From Euryodendron excelsum (Eukaryota > Streptophyta > Magnoliopsida > Ericales > Pentaphylacaceae), in NCBI GenBank assembly GCA_033060915.1, contig CM065377.1:37908183-37972182 (forward strand): a stretch of DNA of 64,000 nt, given 5' to 3'. Shown piece by piece: positions 22,813 to 35,388 of this stretch; position 1 is the first letter of the stretch; the number at the start of each line of letters is the position of its first letter. The translations under genes were made by a program, and so were the position numbers. The notes beneath the pieces are model-generated. The model searched no databases, was not told the DNA's origin, and saw only the letters and a program-made list of their open reading frames with translations.

Positions 22813-24290
22813 GTCCACTAAGGGTAATCTAGGGATTTAAAGGCTTAGTGCATATGCTCAATGCATCCGGAATTCCCCTAAAAGAGGACTTTACTTTTTT
22901 TTGGTATATATCTCTTCTTTTATGTATTTTTGCTAGGGACTAGCAAAAGCTAAGTTGGGGGGTATTAATTGCACTCCAAAAGTGTAATTTTAATCCCCTA
23001 ATTAGTGGTTTGTTAATCCCAATATGTTTCTTAGAATAGGTTTTAGTAATAAGTTTCTTTAAACAGGTTTCCTTTGTGCATTATAGGTTTTTCAGGCTAA
23101 AACGGCAAAAATGCGGCAAAAGTGTAGAAAATTTTTTCGGACAATGGTATAATCGTTCGGACGGTGGATTAACCTTTTGAACGCACTGTCTGAACGGTCA
23201 ATTCACCGTTCAGATGCTCTGCGGATAGAATAGGATACCGTCAGGACGCTACTTCAGACAGGGAACTTCTAGAGTCAAGTTCTTGCATCCAAAGCTATTC
23301 TAGAGTAATGTTTTTGCGTTCGATAACCGTTCGAATGGTCTAGCCAAACATCCGGATGGTGAAATCACCGTCTGGACGCATAGCACGGTGGCTAAGGAGA
23401 ATCTGAGGGGAACGTCTATTTTGTTTGTATTTTGTTTTGGATTTTGTAGTTAGGATTTTGCGAAGAATGTTTGGGATAAAATCTTGCTAGATTTTTGTCT
23501 TTTTTCTTGTTATCTTTCTCATCATTTCCTTGTAATCTAGACAAGAGTTTTTGTTCAATAAATTCTAGATTTATAGCTTTAGATGTTAGTTGTTCATTTT
23601 TGCAAGATTTCTTCCATGGATTTTTCTAGCTAAACCCATTGTTTGGATGCAAATGTAAAGATCTACCAAGGAAGCCATGAGAAGTGAAAGGAGAGTTTCT
23701 AAATCTCATTGAATATCTATATTGTGTTTATTCTCTATTTTTGGAATTGATTGTTCTAAAAAACTTAAATCTATAATCATGGTTTGATGAACATGTGATT
23801 TATTTCTAAGAATCTCTCAAAATAATTAAATCTAATTCCAATTAAATGAGAACCTAAAATTTTAAAGCTAAATATTCCAAATCAATGATTCATTGGTAGA
23901 TCCTTGGTTTGAGTTAACCCAAACTTTCCCTTCAAATTCCATGCCAAAATTAGTAGATTGGATCGATTGCATCCAAACCCCTTTTATTCCATCTAAATCC
24001 CTAATCATTTTGCTTGAATTTTCATTGGTTTAAACTAATTTAGTTTTAATTGCTTTTAGTTATGGTAGAATTCTCAAGTCTATTAAATTGCTCTAGTTAG
24101 ATTTTCAATTGTTCAAATTAGTATTTTAATTGTTGTTTTCGATTAATTGCTTAGTTGGTAATAAAAACCAATCCACAAACCCCTAAAGATTTTTTGTCTA
24201 ATTTTAGTTCCCATAGATTCAATTCCATCATTATATTATAATTTTAATTCGAATAATTCTTAAATTTCGCTTGTTATTATTGTTAGATTT
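22813..24290 (+). mobile_element. Athila-like 3' end: internal tail, PPT and LTR fragment
   Basis: 22920-22965 reads TTTGCTAGGGACTAGCAAAA then GCTAAGTTGGGGGG, a hallmark of Athila-type Ty3/gypsy 3' ends and polypurine tracts. The LTR would start near 22966 (TATTAATTGCACTCC, without canonical TG). It carries palindromic CCGTTCGGACGG-like words at 23140-23400, a polyadenylation-like AATAAA near 23559, and an ending that resembles the usual Athila 3' boundary (CCACAAACCCCTAAAG..., CCCATAGATTCAATTCC) near 24170-24230. The right end is not sharply defined. Confidence 0.6.
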
Positions 24291-26261
24291 GCACAAATCT
24301 CATGGACAACCACGATAATGGGGATGCCTCTATTTAAACTACAAATGGCTTCAACGTGCACATTAGAAGGAGTGAAACACTTATCATCTTTATCCACAAG
24401 AAAAAAAGGACTAGTGGGCTCAAAACTGATTTGGGGGACAATCTCTGATAACCTTAGGATTGAAAGGAGTCCCAACACAATGAGCAAGTCAAACTTTTTT
24501 TTTGGAAAATGTGTTCCAAGCGAGGAGTCTTGACATTTGGATTGACTCTCTCAAAGATGAACGATCTTTTATATTCAGCCTTACACACGTCTTCGAAGAT
24601 GCTGAGAAGACGTGAAACAAAATTGCTAGGTTAAGTGGGAAACTTCAAAGAAGGGTCAACCCTTTTTAGAGAGGAAGATCCAAAATTTGGAGAAGAATGC
24701 TTAGGTGAAGGCTCTCGGTTTAGACATTTTTAGCTTTCTTTTCTAAGCCTCTAGAGTTGTTTGTTCCATTGTCTTTCCCTTGGGGGTTTTGGTCGAGAAT
24801 GACCAAGAAATTGAAGCACAGTGAAAGAAGAACTATCCATCAATGGGCATAGGGTTTTGTCACATGTTAGACAACCTTAGGATCAGGCAGCCTAAAAGAT
24901 GCATTTCTACCTGGCCGCATCATCTCACACCAGTGATTGTAAACTTCAGAAGGTTGTCAAATTTTGCGACAAGATAAGTTAAGACGTTTAGGGCATGCAT
25001 GAGCAAACCCAAACTGGCGAGCATACCGGTTAGGAGAATAAGGCTTAACAAGGAAAGATGAACCGGCCTTGAGTGTCAATACTCCAGGTTGAAGAGAAAT
25101 CAAATAGCCGAGCAAAAAAGAAAAAATTCCATCATTGATTGTAGGGATTCCATGTGATTTATCCTTATAATCAAGACTCTAAAATTGAATTCCTTGGAAG
25201 AGCTAAAAAGGGATCCTAGTGTCAAATCTAGAGCAAATTGAGCTGTTGATTGATTCCTTATAAGCCCTAAGTAGGGTATGAAATCTTCATCCAACTTTGG
25301 ACATTTGGGCCGAGAGTCTCCATGAGATTATATCTTTGGAAGGAAAAAGAAACTCATTCAAAAAAAATAGTGAAAAGGGTCTTGGATGCTTTCTTTTCTA
25401 GGGGAAGATGATGAAGCAATCTTATTAAGTTGGTGATAAAGGGAAGCAAGAACGGGGTCAGCACGGCTGAACTTAATCCCCATAGCCATCTTATCAGCTA
25501 TAATATTTATGGTAGGGCAAACTTCACCAGAAAAGAAGGCAAGTACAAATCCCCTAAGCCAACATGCTAAAAACCCTACAAGATATACGTTATTAGGAAT
25601 ACCTTGCTTACGACGAAAATGGGAAGATGCCTCATCTTTAGAATGTATAAAACAAGAAGTCCAAGCTACAAGCTTCTTCGCAGAGGGAAAGCAACATAGT
25701 TTGCTTGGCATGAGGGAAAGCAACACGAAGGTTGAAGAGGAAAAAATAAATAGAAGATGTTTCATCAAAATAACAAACAGCTTTCATAAGCGTGTACTCT
25801 TCATAAAATTCTCCTATAATGGATAGGCCACTAATGTGATGAAGATCTCATAAAAAAATTCTAATCTCCCCATAAATTGAGTGAAAAGTGTTAGTATTAG
25901 GGAACCAACGTTCCAAGAAACTAAATAAATTGTCATTCCTATTGTAGGAAAATTGAGATATATAATCTGGCAAATAGACACCGGCCCTCTTTAAGATGGG
26001 GGAGAATGAAGAAAATACATCATTCAACCAAAAATTCTAAATCCGACTATGGAAGAAAGTAGAAGCACTACAGATATTAAAGGATCTATTTCGTTTCAGG
26101 TCTTCATTCTTTATCCTTTTAAGGAAATCATCAAAGTTAGAGTGGGAAGTTAAATTGCCTAGCTGAAAAGGGACGAAGAAGGGAAATTGGGGATGAACCA
26201 AAATGTTTAACCTCCCCTTTCTCACTGATTCCATAACACTTACGAATCCCTTCGTGAACAA
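24260..26261 (-). pseudogene. Plant mobile domain (PMD) protein pseudogene
   Basis: Read from about 26261 downward. The frame holds MFTKGFVSVMESVRKGRLN, a stop at 26039-26037, then continues in frame: FLERWFPNTNTFHSIYGEIR, a TGA, and DLHHISGLSIIGEFYEE. This is the PMD core pattern (LERWxPxTNTFH...GExxxxLxDVxxxxGLPxxGE). After a frameshift near 25740 a block (VGFLACWLRGFVLAFF...INIIADKMAMGIKFSRADPVLASLYHQLNKI) matches the downstream PMD helices. Weaker in-character pieces continue at 25294-25100 and 24487-24260. PMD genes occur both as MAIN/MAIL cellular genes and inside transposons; no terminal repeats tie this copy to a transposon. It is clearly non-functional. Confidence 0.65.
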
Positions 26262-26499
26262 AGATAAGTGGCACGTGAAGAGGAATGTACGGATTCAACT
26301 AATTAGAACACATCAGAGTAGAGAGAGGCTGGTGCCTTGCAATTCTAGGAAAACTCTTGTCTAATACATCTATCTCCTCACATCGAAGGTTCTCTAAGTG
26401 TCTTTTAGAAAGAATCCATGAACTAGAAGTAAATGCAAATATCTATAATACAAATTTAAAAGAAAAAAAAAATTACTTATCAATTATTAGGCCAAGCAA

Positions 26500-26762
26500 A
26501 TAAAACAAGACAAGTGAGGATATAATTTTCTCAAAAGCCTCTAAAAAATGAATGAAAAATAAAATTTCTCAAGAGCCTAAATAAGACAAATGAAGGGAAA
26601 AAAAATTCCTTCAAAGGCCTTTAAAAGGCAAATAAAGAATAAAATTCTTAAAAGAGACTAAATAGGATAAAGTAAGAAAAAAATCCCCTCAAAGGTCTCT
26701 AAAAGACAAATGAAGAACAAAATACCTCAAAAGCCTAAATACGACAAATGAAGGGGAAAAAC
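26500..26762. repeat. A-rich ~80-bp tandem array, left part
   Basis: Units begin CAAAAGCCTCTAAAA (26532), CAAAGGCCTTTAAAA (26612) and CAAAGGTCTCTAAAA (26690), with AGACAAATGAAG inside. The array resumes at 29329 after the solo LTR and at about 29850-29930 after the MITE, so both elements inserted into it. Confidence 0.7.
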
Positions 26763-29328
26763 TGTGATATCTCGAACCTCTATTTATTTTTATTAATGAG
26801 AATTTCTAGTATATATAATGTTTGATGTTAATTATTTCTTCTTTTGGGGTCAAAATGACCAATGAGAGCCTATAGTGTAACTTAAACCTATAGGTGAGAC
26901 ACATGGGATTATTCCCATGTGTATCATCTTTTATACACATAAGTGCACACAACTCACATATGTTCAGCCGATTGAGAAGGAAGAGAGGGAGAAGAGGAGA
27001 AGAGAAAGAGGAGGGAGAAGCTTGAGGAAGAGCTTGAAGCAATAGAAGATTTAACCAAGCTTGAAGAAAGGTAAGGTTCCATTTTCTCCTCCAATGGTAT
27101 ATGTGTATGTATCTATCTTTGTGTGATGTGTTGATGGATTGTTGTGGGTGACTCTTTTGAGTCCCAAATTAGCTAAGTATAGAATGTTGAAAGCCCCATT
27201 AAAAGATTTGAGGGTTTGGGATGTGAAATCCCCAACTTATGCAAGTTAAGACTTGGGTTCCTAAAACCCTAGATCCCTTCGATTTTCTTGTTTAAAGTGT
27301 TTGATTTTGTGTTATTGCGGTCTTCTTGGGTTAATCTTTAGACCCTAGAAGCATTGGAAGAGTTTGTGAGAGTTTTGATGGAGTTTGATTTTGATTTGAG
27401 TGAGGTTTGGAGATTTTCAGGTAAAAATCTGGGTATTTAGCTTTGGAGTGGACTCCTTGATTTTTGGAGGCAACTCCTTGTCCTAGTAAACTCCCAGATT
27501 TATTCATTTAGCTTTGGAGTGGACTCCTTGGTTTTTGGAGACGACTCTTTATTTTTGGAGCCGACACTTTTGTCCCAGTGAACTCCCAGATTTGTTTCTT
27601 CAGCTCAGGAGGTGACTCTTTAGTCTCTGGAGGTGACACTTTTGCCCAGAGAACTCCCAGATTCATTTCTTCAGCTCAGGTGGCGACTTCTTTATTTCTG
27701 GAGCCCACACCTTCGTCCAGCCCCCGGCTTGACTTTTTAGTTCAGACACTATTTCGTAAAATGGGCATAACTTTCTCTAAAAAAACTCGGATTGATACAC
27801 CGTTTGAAGCATTGGATAGTAGACTCATAGATCTTTATATCCATGTAAATTTTGTACTCTAATTCCTTGTGGTTTGGAAGATATTGAATTTTGAAGTTGA
27901 CCCAAAATTCTGCCAGTAACATTTTTCTTCCAAAATTTTAACCCATTTTCTATGAGGCATAACTTCTTCATCCGAAATGTTGTTAGCCTATAAACTATCA
28001 AAGTAAAGCCCTTTAAGCCTATTTTCAAACGGAACTAAGCTAGAGTGCGAAATCTTCCTTGAGAGGTGGTTGGGACGCTATAAAGGAGTCGATGTACCGG
28101 CTTTCATGCTCAAACCTCAACCTTATGTTCTCATTTTACGTTGTTGATTTACCTTGGAGTCTTGTATTGATATTTCCATACTTCTATGTACATTTTTTAT
28201 AGGAACACCTTGTCTACCATCCATCTTATCGGAGAGAGGTGGGTAATGATATGCCATGAGTAAAACTCTATTAATTTCTAAATGTTTTAAATTCACCTAC
28301 ATATCATGCAATGTTTTCCATATATTTTCAATGTATCAATGTTTATGTTCAAGTATAAATGTTATGCCTAGAAATTCATGCAAGCTCTACTTATGTTATG
28401 AATGAAAATCATGGACTATAATGTTTAAATGAAAGAGATGCTAAGTTTTCAATGTATGGTGCCAACTCGAGTCTTCTCGTGGCAAGACCTTAATCTAGCC
28501 TGATAGTTCTACGATTGGGGACGGGAAATAAACTATCTAGTCCTATGATAGGGGACAGAAAATAAACTATCTATGTTGGGAGACGTCCCTGGCCTAAAGA
28601 GCTTTAGCATGACCTACATGGTTACTATGGAGCCTAGCTCATATGTCGAGTTGTAGCACACTTATGTTTTGAACTGAGAACTATGATATGTTCACATGTT
28701 TTACGACAAGATATGAAATGTTATCTCAAGAATAATGTTATGTTGCATCTCTTCTTATGATACTATGTTTTGAAATGCTAAAACGTTTCAAATGATGGTT
28801 ACGTTACCTATGAGTTCCAAGTCTACCCTTTAAAAGTTCAAAAGCTCATTGCTTATGCATAAATGATTATCTATCCTTGTACGTCGGATATAAATGCCAG
28901 TCCATGATATTTTTTCGCTCATGCATCATTGTTATTCACTAAGCATTAGCTTACGTTTTCTCAAATGATTTTTAGGTAGTCAATCCAGGAGGCCCTAGAG
29001 CGAGGCCATACGTGGATTTTGAGCTACGGCCTGCAAGCCTATATTTTGTATTATGTTTGAGAGCTGGACCTAATATTTTGTAATGATATAATGCTATAAC
29101 TTTAGTGGACCTTGATTAGATCCTTATGTATATTATGTTTTGGATTAGACACAGCTTTATTATGTATGACACGGATTATATTTCAAATTATAAAAGTTTC
29201 TATTTCGCAAATTTTAAATAAGTATGCAGAGGTGATCAACCGGCTTAATGTAATGTGGCCTCGGATAGTCTTGCTACTGGCCGGTCATGTATCCTAAATC
29301 CGTATAGGCCTGGTTATGGGGCGTGACA
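26763..29328 (+). mobile_element. Solo LTR, 2.6-kb Ty3/gypsy-type family, copy 1
   Basis: Starts TGTGATATCTCG, ends GGGGCGTGACA, 2566 bp, no internal domain. Flanks AAAAC (26758-26762) and AAAAT (29329-29333) are a one-mismatch target duplication. Its partner at 56591-59167 is similar over the whole length except for one variable segment (27440-27720 here). The ends and length resemble Tekay/Del chromovirus LTRs; lineage assignment is tentative without an internal region. Confidence 0.85.
27440..27720. repeat. Minisatellite with palindromic units in solo LTR copy 1
   Basis: Three to four degenerate units of about 80 bp with GGAGTGGACTCCTTG, TTTTTGGAGGCAACTCC and AACTCCCAGATTT words. The equivalent position of the sister LTR holds a different array (57290-57500). 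Confidence 0.7.
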
Positions 29329-29436
29329 AAAATAATCCCCTTAAAAGCCTTGAAAAGACAAATGATGAATGAAATTTCTGAAAAACCTTACGTCAAAGTA
29401 ATTGATAAATGTTGAACTAAATATTTCCCTAAAACT

Positions 29437-29781
29437 TATGTTATCTAGATTCTTCTAAAATTGTAAAACACTAGTGTCAGACACTCAATGCTCGAATAAG
29501 GTATAAAATATGTGTCTGATATGGGTAGTTGAACACTTATCTATCAAATATGTATAAGTAATTGAGTTTATTATAAAACTAAGTATAAGATTTTTATTTT
29601 ATATATGAAATACTAGATTTTAACTTGTAAATATCATTTTACCTTAAAAAAGTAAAAAAAGTATTTAAAAAATATGAAATTTAGACGTATTCGAGTATCT
29701 TTGAACATGAAGATTAGATGAATCTGACACTTTGGACACGTACCTGCACCTAACACCTGTATCCGAGTCTAGGTAACATAG
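29437..29781. mobile_element. 345-bp MITE, copy 1
   Basis: Terminal inverted repeats TATGTTATCTAGATTC and TATGTTACCTAGACTC (14 of 16 match), no coding capacity. A reverse-complement copy of exactly the same length lies at 52719-53063 and aligns over its whole span. A clear target duplication could not be fixed, so the superfamily is open. Confidence 0.75.
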
Positions 29782-29929
29782 TTTAAAATTGTGTTAAAAT
29801 ACAAAATAGAAAAAATCGCGAATTTAGTAACTAAATTTAACGCTCAAAAACCTTAAAAAATAAACAAGACAAATGAGGAGTAAATATTTTCCTCAAAGGC
29901 CTGTTAAGACAAATGAGAAGAAAATTTTA

Positions 29930-32900
29930 TAAAAATATTCGAGAACCCATCTAATAATGATTTTCTATAAATAAAATTGGAAGGGGTATTTATAACTATA
30001 TTTGAAGTTGTACAGGTCAATATTTTAAAGATAAAAGATACAAAAATAACAAAAAAATCTGGTTACCCGAAAGCAAGCTGAAAAATAAATGAGGTGCTCA
30101 GTGAAGTCCCAACGAATAAAAATAGCTGCAAAAAAAATGGAAGAACATTAAAAGGTCTGTAATTGTTAAAAAAAAAAAAAAATATGACCTACAAATAACT
30201 CTTTGATCATTAAAGTCTATATGGAAAACAAAAGAGAAAAAAAAAAGTCGGCAAAGGGTTTTCATACCCTAGTTCTGCTAAAAGCAAAGAAAAAAAAACA
30301 GCAACAATAACAAGGTTTGATAAAGTTAAAAGCCCATATCCAAATATGTAAAATAAAAAGGTTGCTGCAAAACAATGCAAACCATAAAAAATAAAAGAAA
30401 CCAAAATACATTGTGTGGTCCAAGAAAAACACCTATGTAGAACAAAACCATAGAGATCTGACAAATACAGTGGCAAAAAGCTAGTTTGACCTCAAAATAA
30501 AGGAACCCAAAAAAAGGAGTACAATAGTTATATAATGGGCAGTTTCACATGGCTACGGTTTGTTCAAAAAGGGAAATGCTTGTTGGGTCCATACCCAAAT
30601 AGCAATGGTTAGACTAACCAACCAAAAACAAAAAGTAATGGCAAATAAAAAAATAAAAAAAAAAACGCGGGTTGCTCCACAGAGATGTAAAAACGAGATC
30701 ACGTGTCTCGAAAACAGTGATGCAAAAAAATTGATAGACCCACCCAATCATGACATGCGTTGTTGCTGAATGGTGCATGTTAATCTCAATCAAAGCCCAA
30801 AATGTGTGAAGCCTAATCCCAATCGAAGAAAAAAAAAAATTGCTAAAAAATATATATACTCCTAACCAAAAAAAGAGGAGGAGGGTTCGACCAACTCACT
30901 GCTTCAAACTTAATCAACAATAAATGTTTTGGGGAAAGAAACACATTGCATCAAAAAGTAAAAGAAAAAAGGTAAAAGAAGGTTGCATTTTATGTATAAG
31001 ACAAAACAATGTAAGACCAAAAAGAAAGAAGCATGTCAGGTTACAGGAAACATAGGGACAAAACCATGCGCAATACGTGTAGGACATGCCTTGGTTCAAT
31101 CAAAACAAACAAACAAAATCAAAAGGGAAAACCAGACTAAAGAAAGAAAGAAGGAAAAAAAAAAGAAGAAGTCATACCTGAAGAAAAGTGCCAGAATACT
31201 TGTGGTTTCTCTTAAAAGGGACCTTTGGATAATAATAAAATCTGCTAGTCTACAGCTACTCTTTATATAAATCATGAAACCTATCTTTTTATTAAACCAA
31301 ATAACATAGAAGCCTTTATGCTTTGTATTCTAATCGTAATAGAATTCTTAGAGATTAAAAGGTCTTCTAAACAAAGCAGGTTATCAAATGAAGTGTACCC
31401 AACAAAAACTCCATTAAAAGATTACAATTAATAAATAAATAAATAAATTTTAAAACAAAATTAAAATTAAAAAATTTAATGGGTTGTAAAATGGGTCCTA
31501 GCCCAAGATTGCAATCCTAAAACCATTTGGATCACTTGCTAAACCCATAAAAATGTCCCGTTCAGTTCATAAAATTTTAAAAGGCCCCCCCAACATTCGA
31601 AGGCCCAAATAAAATCATGGGTCATCCACAAATAATTAAATATTGGTCCAAAATTGATATAAGAAGGCACCAAGCCAATCACAAATTTCATCTCCTTTTC
31701 CAATGCCTTCAATTTCCATTGGACTTTTATAAACCACAATGAAATAAAATAAACACCTAAACAAATAAAAAAAAAAAGGGGCATGCCAATAAGATACTCT
31801 ATAACCTATTAAATTGGGGATAACTCATAAACGATAAAATCTGCACTGGTGCAGTCATGGCCCAAAATAATAAAATAAAGAAAATAAAAGTTAAATAAAA
31901 CAAAAGAGGTGCCGCAAATAAATTGGAAGCTACCAAATGAATTACAAATTTTAGTCCAACTGCCAAAAACAAGGGTTGGTCGTTCAGAAGATAAATCCTG
32001 AACAAAAATTAATAATAATAAAAAATAATAATAAAAGGGTCAAACTTCCACATGAAAATAATATATCAACAGTTCAACAAAAGTTTCAAGTCATCGCGAT
32101 TTGCACTATCAAAATTTATTTATACAAATCACAAGGAGGCATTTGTTGGCACACAAATTTCAACCTGAAAGAGCTAATCAAAATGTTAAAGATGTTGCGC
32201 CAAGTGAAGCTTTGAAGAGTCAAAAGAGCCAATTGGGAGAGATACCTGCACAGCCTATGGGAAACCTGTAGCATCAAAATTGAGTAAAATCGAGTTCAAA
32301 TTTCAGATGAAGATGATGATATACTCGAAAAATGGCGGATGATATATTTTGTTTAACCAAAACATAATGATCTGCAATTCAAATTTAAAGAAGTGATAAG
32401 AAACCTCATCTAAAGGACCTTCTATGAATAAGAGGGGCATCACTCTAAAACAAGGACTTGGAAAATTGGACTTTGGACTTCGAAAATTCGATTCAAGGAC
32501 TTTTGGACTTGGAGAGGAAGGATTCGATTAGGAAATCAAAGAGAAAAAAAATACTGAAATCATAGAGAAAAGAGAAAAGAAATACTTCGATGCCTAGAAA
32601 CTCAGAGATCTGGAAAGATCATTGAAGGTGAAAATCTTTGAAAGCATCCAAAGAACTCATAATGGCCAACTATAGGTAAAGAGTTACAAAACCTCTACAG
32701 TATTATGTAAAGGATTCAAACCCTTCATGTATCTTGTAACAAGGGTTCTCAAAACCCCATGAATGCAATAAATTATTCTTTACAAATTTCTCCATTTGTA
32801 TTTTGATTTTTATTCTTTATTCAAACAAGGAATTAACAATCTGAGTTCTCAAAAATAGAAATAGGAGTCCACAAATTAAAATAATCGACATTGTAAACAC

Positions 32901-33330
32901 TACATAGTAGATTTTGTAGATGCAAGTTTCAAAATCCGACCTAAAACTTTTTGGGTTCAACATCTGTGTCAACAATGAACACAGACACTGATACAGACAC
33001 CAATACTTACACGAGACACGACATTTTAAAAAGTAAGGACACTAACATAGCAAGGATACAACAACAAATAATATACTCTTATACATTTTTATTTGTATTG
33101 TAAATGAATGTAACATTCACAAGTAATTAAAAAGTGTTCTAATAGATGTGTCTAATATGTGTTCTGTGTATTGTTGAAGTGACATAAGTGTTAAATAAAA
33201 ATTCATAACACTCTAACTGGCGTTTTTAACCCATAGACTGACGTGTCCTAAGAATATTGTGTGTCCGACATGTGTTGGACATGGATATGGCATCTTAAAC
33301 AAAGTGTCCTTGCTTCCTAGGTCAAATCTA
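29930..33330. other. AT-rich non-coding block with faint retroelement signals
   Basis: No credible gene. Homopolymer A runs are frequent and all open frames are short and low-complexity. 32380-32810 looks like an LTR- or pararetrovirus-type 3' region: GATAAGAAACCTCATCTAAA, a mutated TATA-like TCTATGAATAAGAGG near 32423, then AATAAA at 32768 after a GTAACAAGGGTTCTC context. 32930-33330 carries repeated GTGTCC/GACACG words common in plant dispersed repeats. None could be assigned firmly. Confidence 0.4.
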
Positions 33331-33939
33331 CATCCCATATCAACATGGTTGTCATGTGGTTGAGGCTCATGGTCCAATCTTTGTTAAATTCCCAAAATTT
33401 GGAAACATAAATTTGCAAATAGAATTTAATTACCAAAGGAAACAAAATTATATGGTGTGGTTGCAGTTGAAGTTAATCAAATATGACGAAAAAAAAGAAA
33501 GAAAAAGGAAAGCAATACCACTTGGCTCAATATGCAACCGTCGATCAATAAACAAGACATGGATGACCATTAGGCACCCAACATGCATGCTGCATCTTAT
33601 CTTAGAATAGTATGTGTGGATGATTCTCTGCTAGAAAATATGTTAACTGCCCAATTTTGTTGTGCACTAAGATTCTACAAGAGATATATGTAGGCCCTTG
33701 ACATACGTCAAGCTATACCAGGTTTATACCCGAGCAAGTTCTAATCTTCTTCCATACTTCATTTAATGCCATGAATACACCACAATTTTTTTATTTTACT
33801 TTTTGTTTTTCTGTTTTTTTTTAATGTTTTGACAAGTAGAACTAATCACTAAAGAGCACCAAGGGGGCACAAATTAAGCACATGCAGAATTGAAAATCAG
33901 TACAAAGTGCCATCATGTCATGATTGAGCAATAACTGAT

Positions 33940-34224
33940 TTGTGGAGACTACTAATATCAATCCATCAGACATGCCAGCAGCATGTCAAGGCCAATTGGG
34001 TTAACTCCAAATTGACTTCTCCCGAGCTAGACGCTCCCGAATCAGCTCCATCAGGTAAGACCATATTAAAGAACAGGGCTTTTATAGAAAAAACGATCCC
34101 CAAGGTCAGAACCCCGGAGCAGCCCATCTTGATTAATAAGAAAGAGAGGGCGCGCCCCCCCAAAAGGAGCCCTCCTTTTGAGAGTAAGGAAAAGAAAGAG
34201 CCCAAAAATCAACTGCCCGACTAA
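33940..34224. other. Compositionally distinct patch, possible organellar insertion
   Basis: GC-richer than its AT-rich surroundings and open on both strands (plus 33940-34224, minus 34205-33966). The minus frame has a hydrophobic stretch and ends with LPDGADSGASSSGEV, in the style of ORFs I associate with plant mitochondrial genomes. Edges seem to lie near 34010 and 34225. Identification is by resemblance only. Confidence 0.3.
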
Positions 34225-35388
34225 TATAAAGATAGTTAATTAATTAATGAGCAAAGTGGTCCTGAGATTTTTCTTAAAATGAGAAAATGCTAGCTATGCA
34301 TAAAGATAGTTAATTCACAAAGTGGTATTGAGATTTATATCAAATTGATAAAACTTGATGGAATATATGCTGTTCATACACACTGTTATTTTGGTGGTTG
34401 GGGTGGGGGGTTGGTAGTTAGAAAAGCATTGAATACATCTTTCTCTATTTAACCATTGTATTGTTCAGCAATTTGTTCACAAATTTATGGGACATTGGTG
34501 ATAATTAGAAACCCTGGAATTGGGTTGGGTTTTGACAGTAAACCTTGTGATTATGTAACATCGTTGTCAAATTGAGTTGTTAATCATGAATTGAGCCGAA
34601 TTATGAAACATGGAATTTGATTACAAGTAAAAAATATATAGAAAATGTAATTTATACATATATATATACAGCGAAAATGTAGGTTAACATAATATTTATA
34701 TTTTTTAGAGACACGACCATCTCATCTAGTCGGTAAGGCACTTGACAGTCACCAATCATTCCTTTTGATTTTTTTTTTTTTGTACCTCTCCTAACATTGC
34801 ATTAAGATTGTTAGCTTTTTTTGCCAAGAAAGTGATTACTCCTACAATAAATGAGTTCGAATTCCTCATCAATTCACTAAGCAATTCAATAGTCTTGCTA
34901 ATACTTAATTTGGAAGCCGAATTTTCAATTGGAAAAGAAAAACGTGATAAAATATAGAACAAAATTACTTTTTCATTTTGTTCAATTTTTTTTCATATTT
35001 TTTTTTTGATTGAAAATCCGATTTCCAAACGGAACGTAAATATGTCTTCCAATCCAATGAAATTCCAAGTATGGCTACAAAAGAATCTCTAGCTATTATG
35101 AATAACTACTTTTCCACTTTTTTATTCTCTTTATAGTTTTTTATTTAACCTTTCTACAATTTTCATTTTTTTTTTTGTGTTTTTGTCATTAATTTTCCTT
35201 TTTACACCAAGAATTTTGATCTTCTACAAAACAACTCACCAAATGGCTAACTTATTCAGTCAGTTACCTTTTCCACTTTATTTTTTTCAGGTCTGAAACT
35301 GGTTAAAAGACACTTTCTAACCTTTATGAAAACTTGTTTACAAATTGAAACACAGCAATTGTCGGGCAATTAACTACGTATCCGTTCA

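Noticed and set aside
30210..32005. Several minus-strand hydrophobic frames of 60-90 codons
   Set aside because: They mirror A-rich plus-strand sequence (Phe/Leu/Tyr-rich by composition), with no motif and no gene structure.
34711..34870. Possible SINE with A-box-like CTAGTCGGTAAGGCA and B-box-like GAGTTCGAATTCC
   Set aside because: The boxes are about 120 bp apart, far more than the usual 30-40 bp, and no poly-A tail or duplication was seen.
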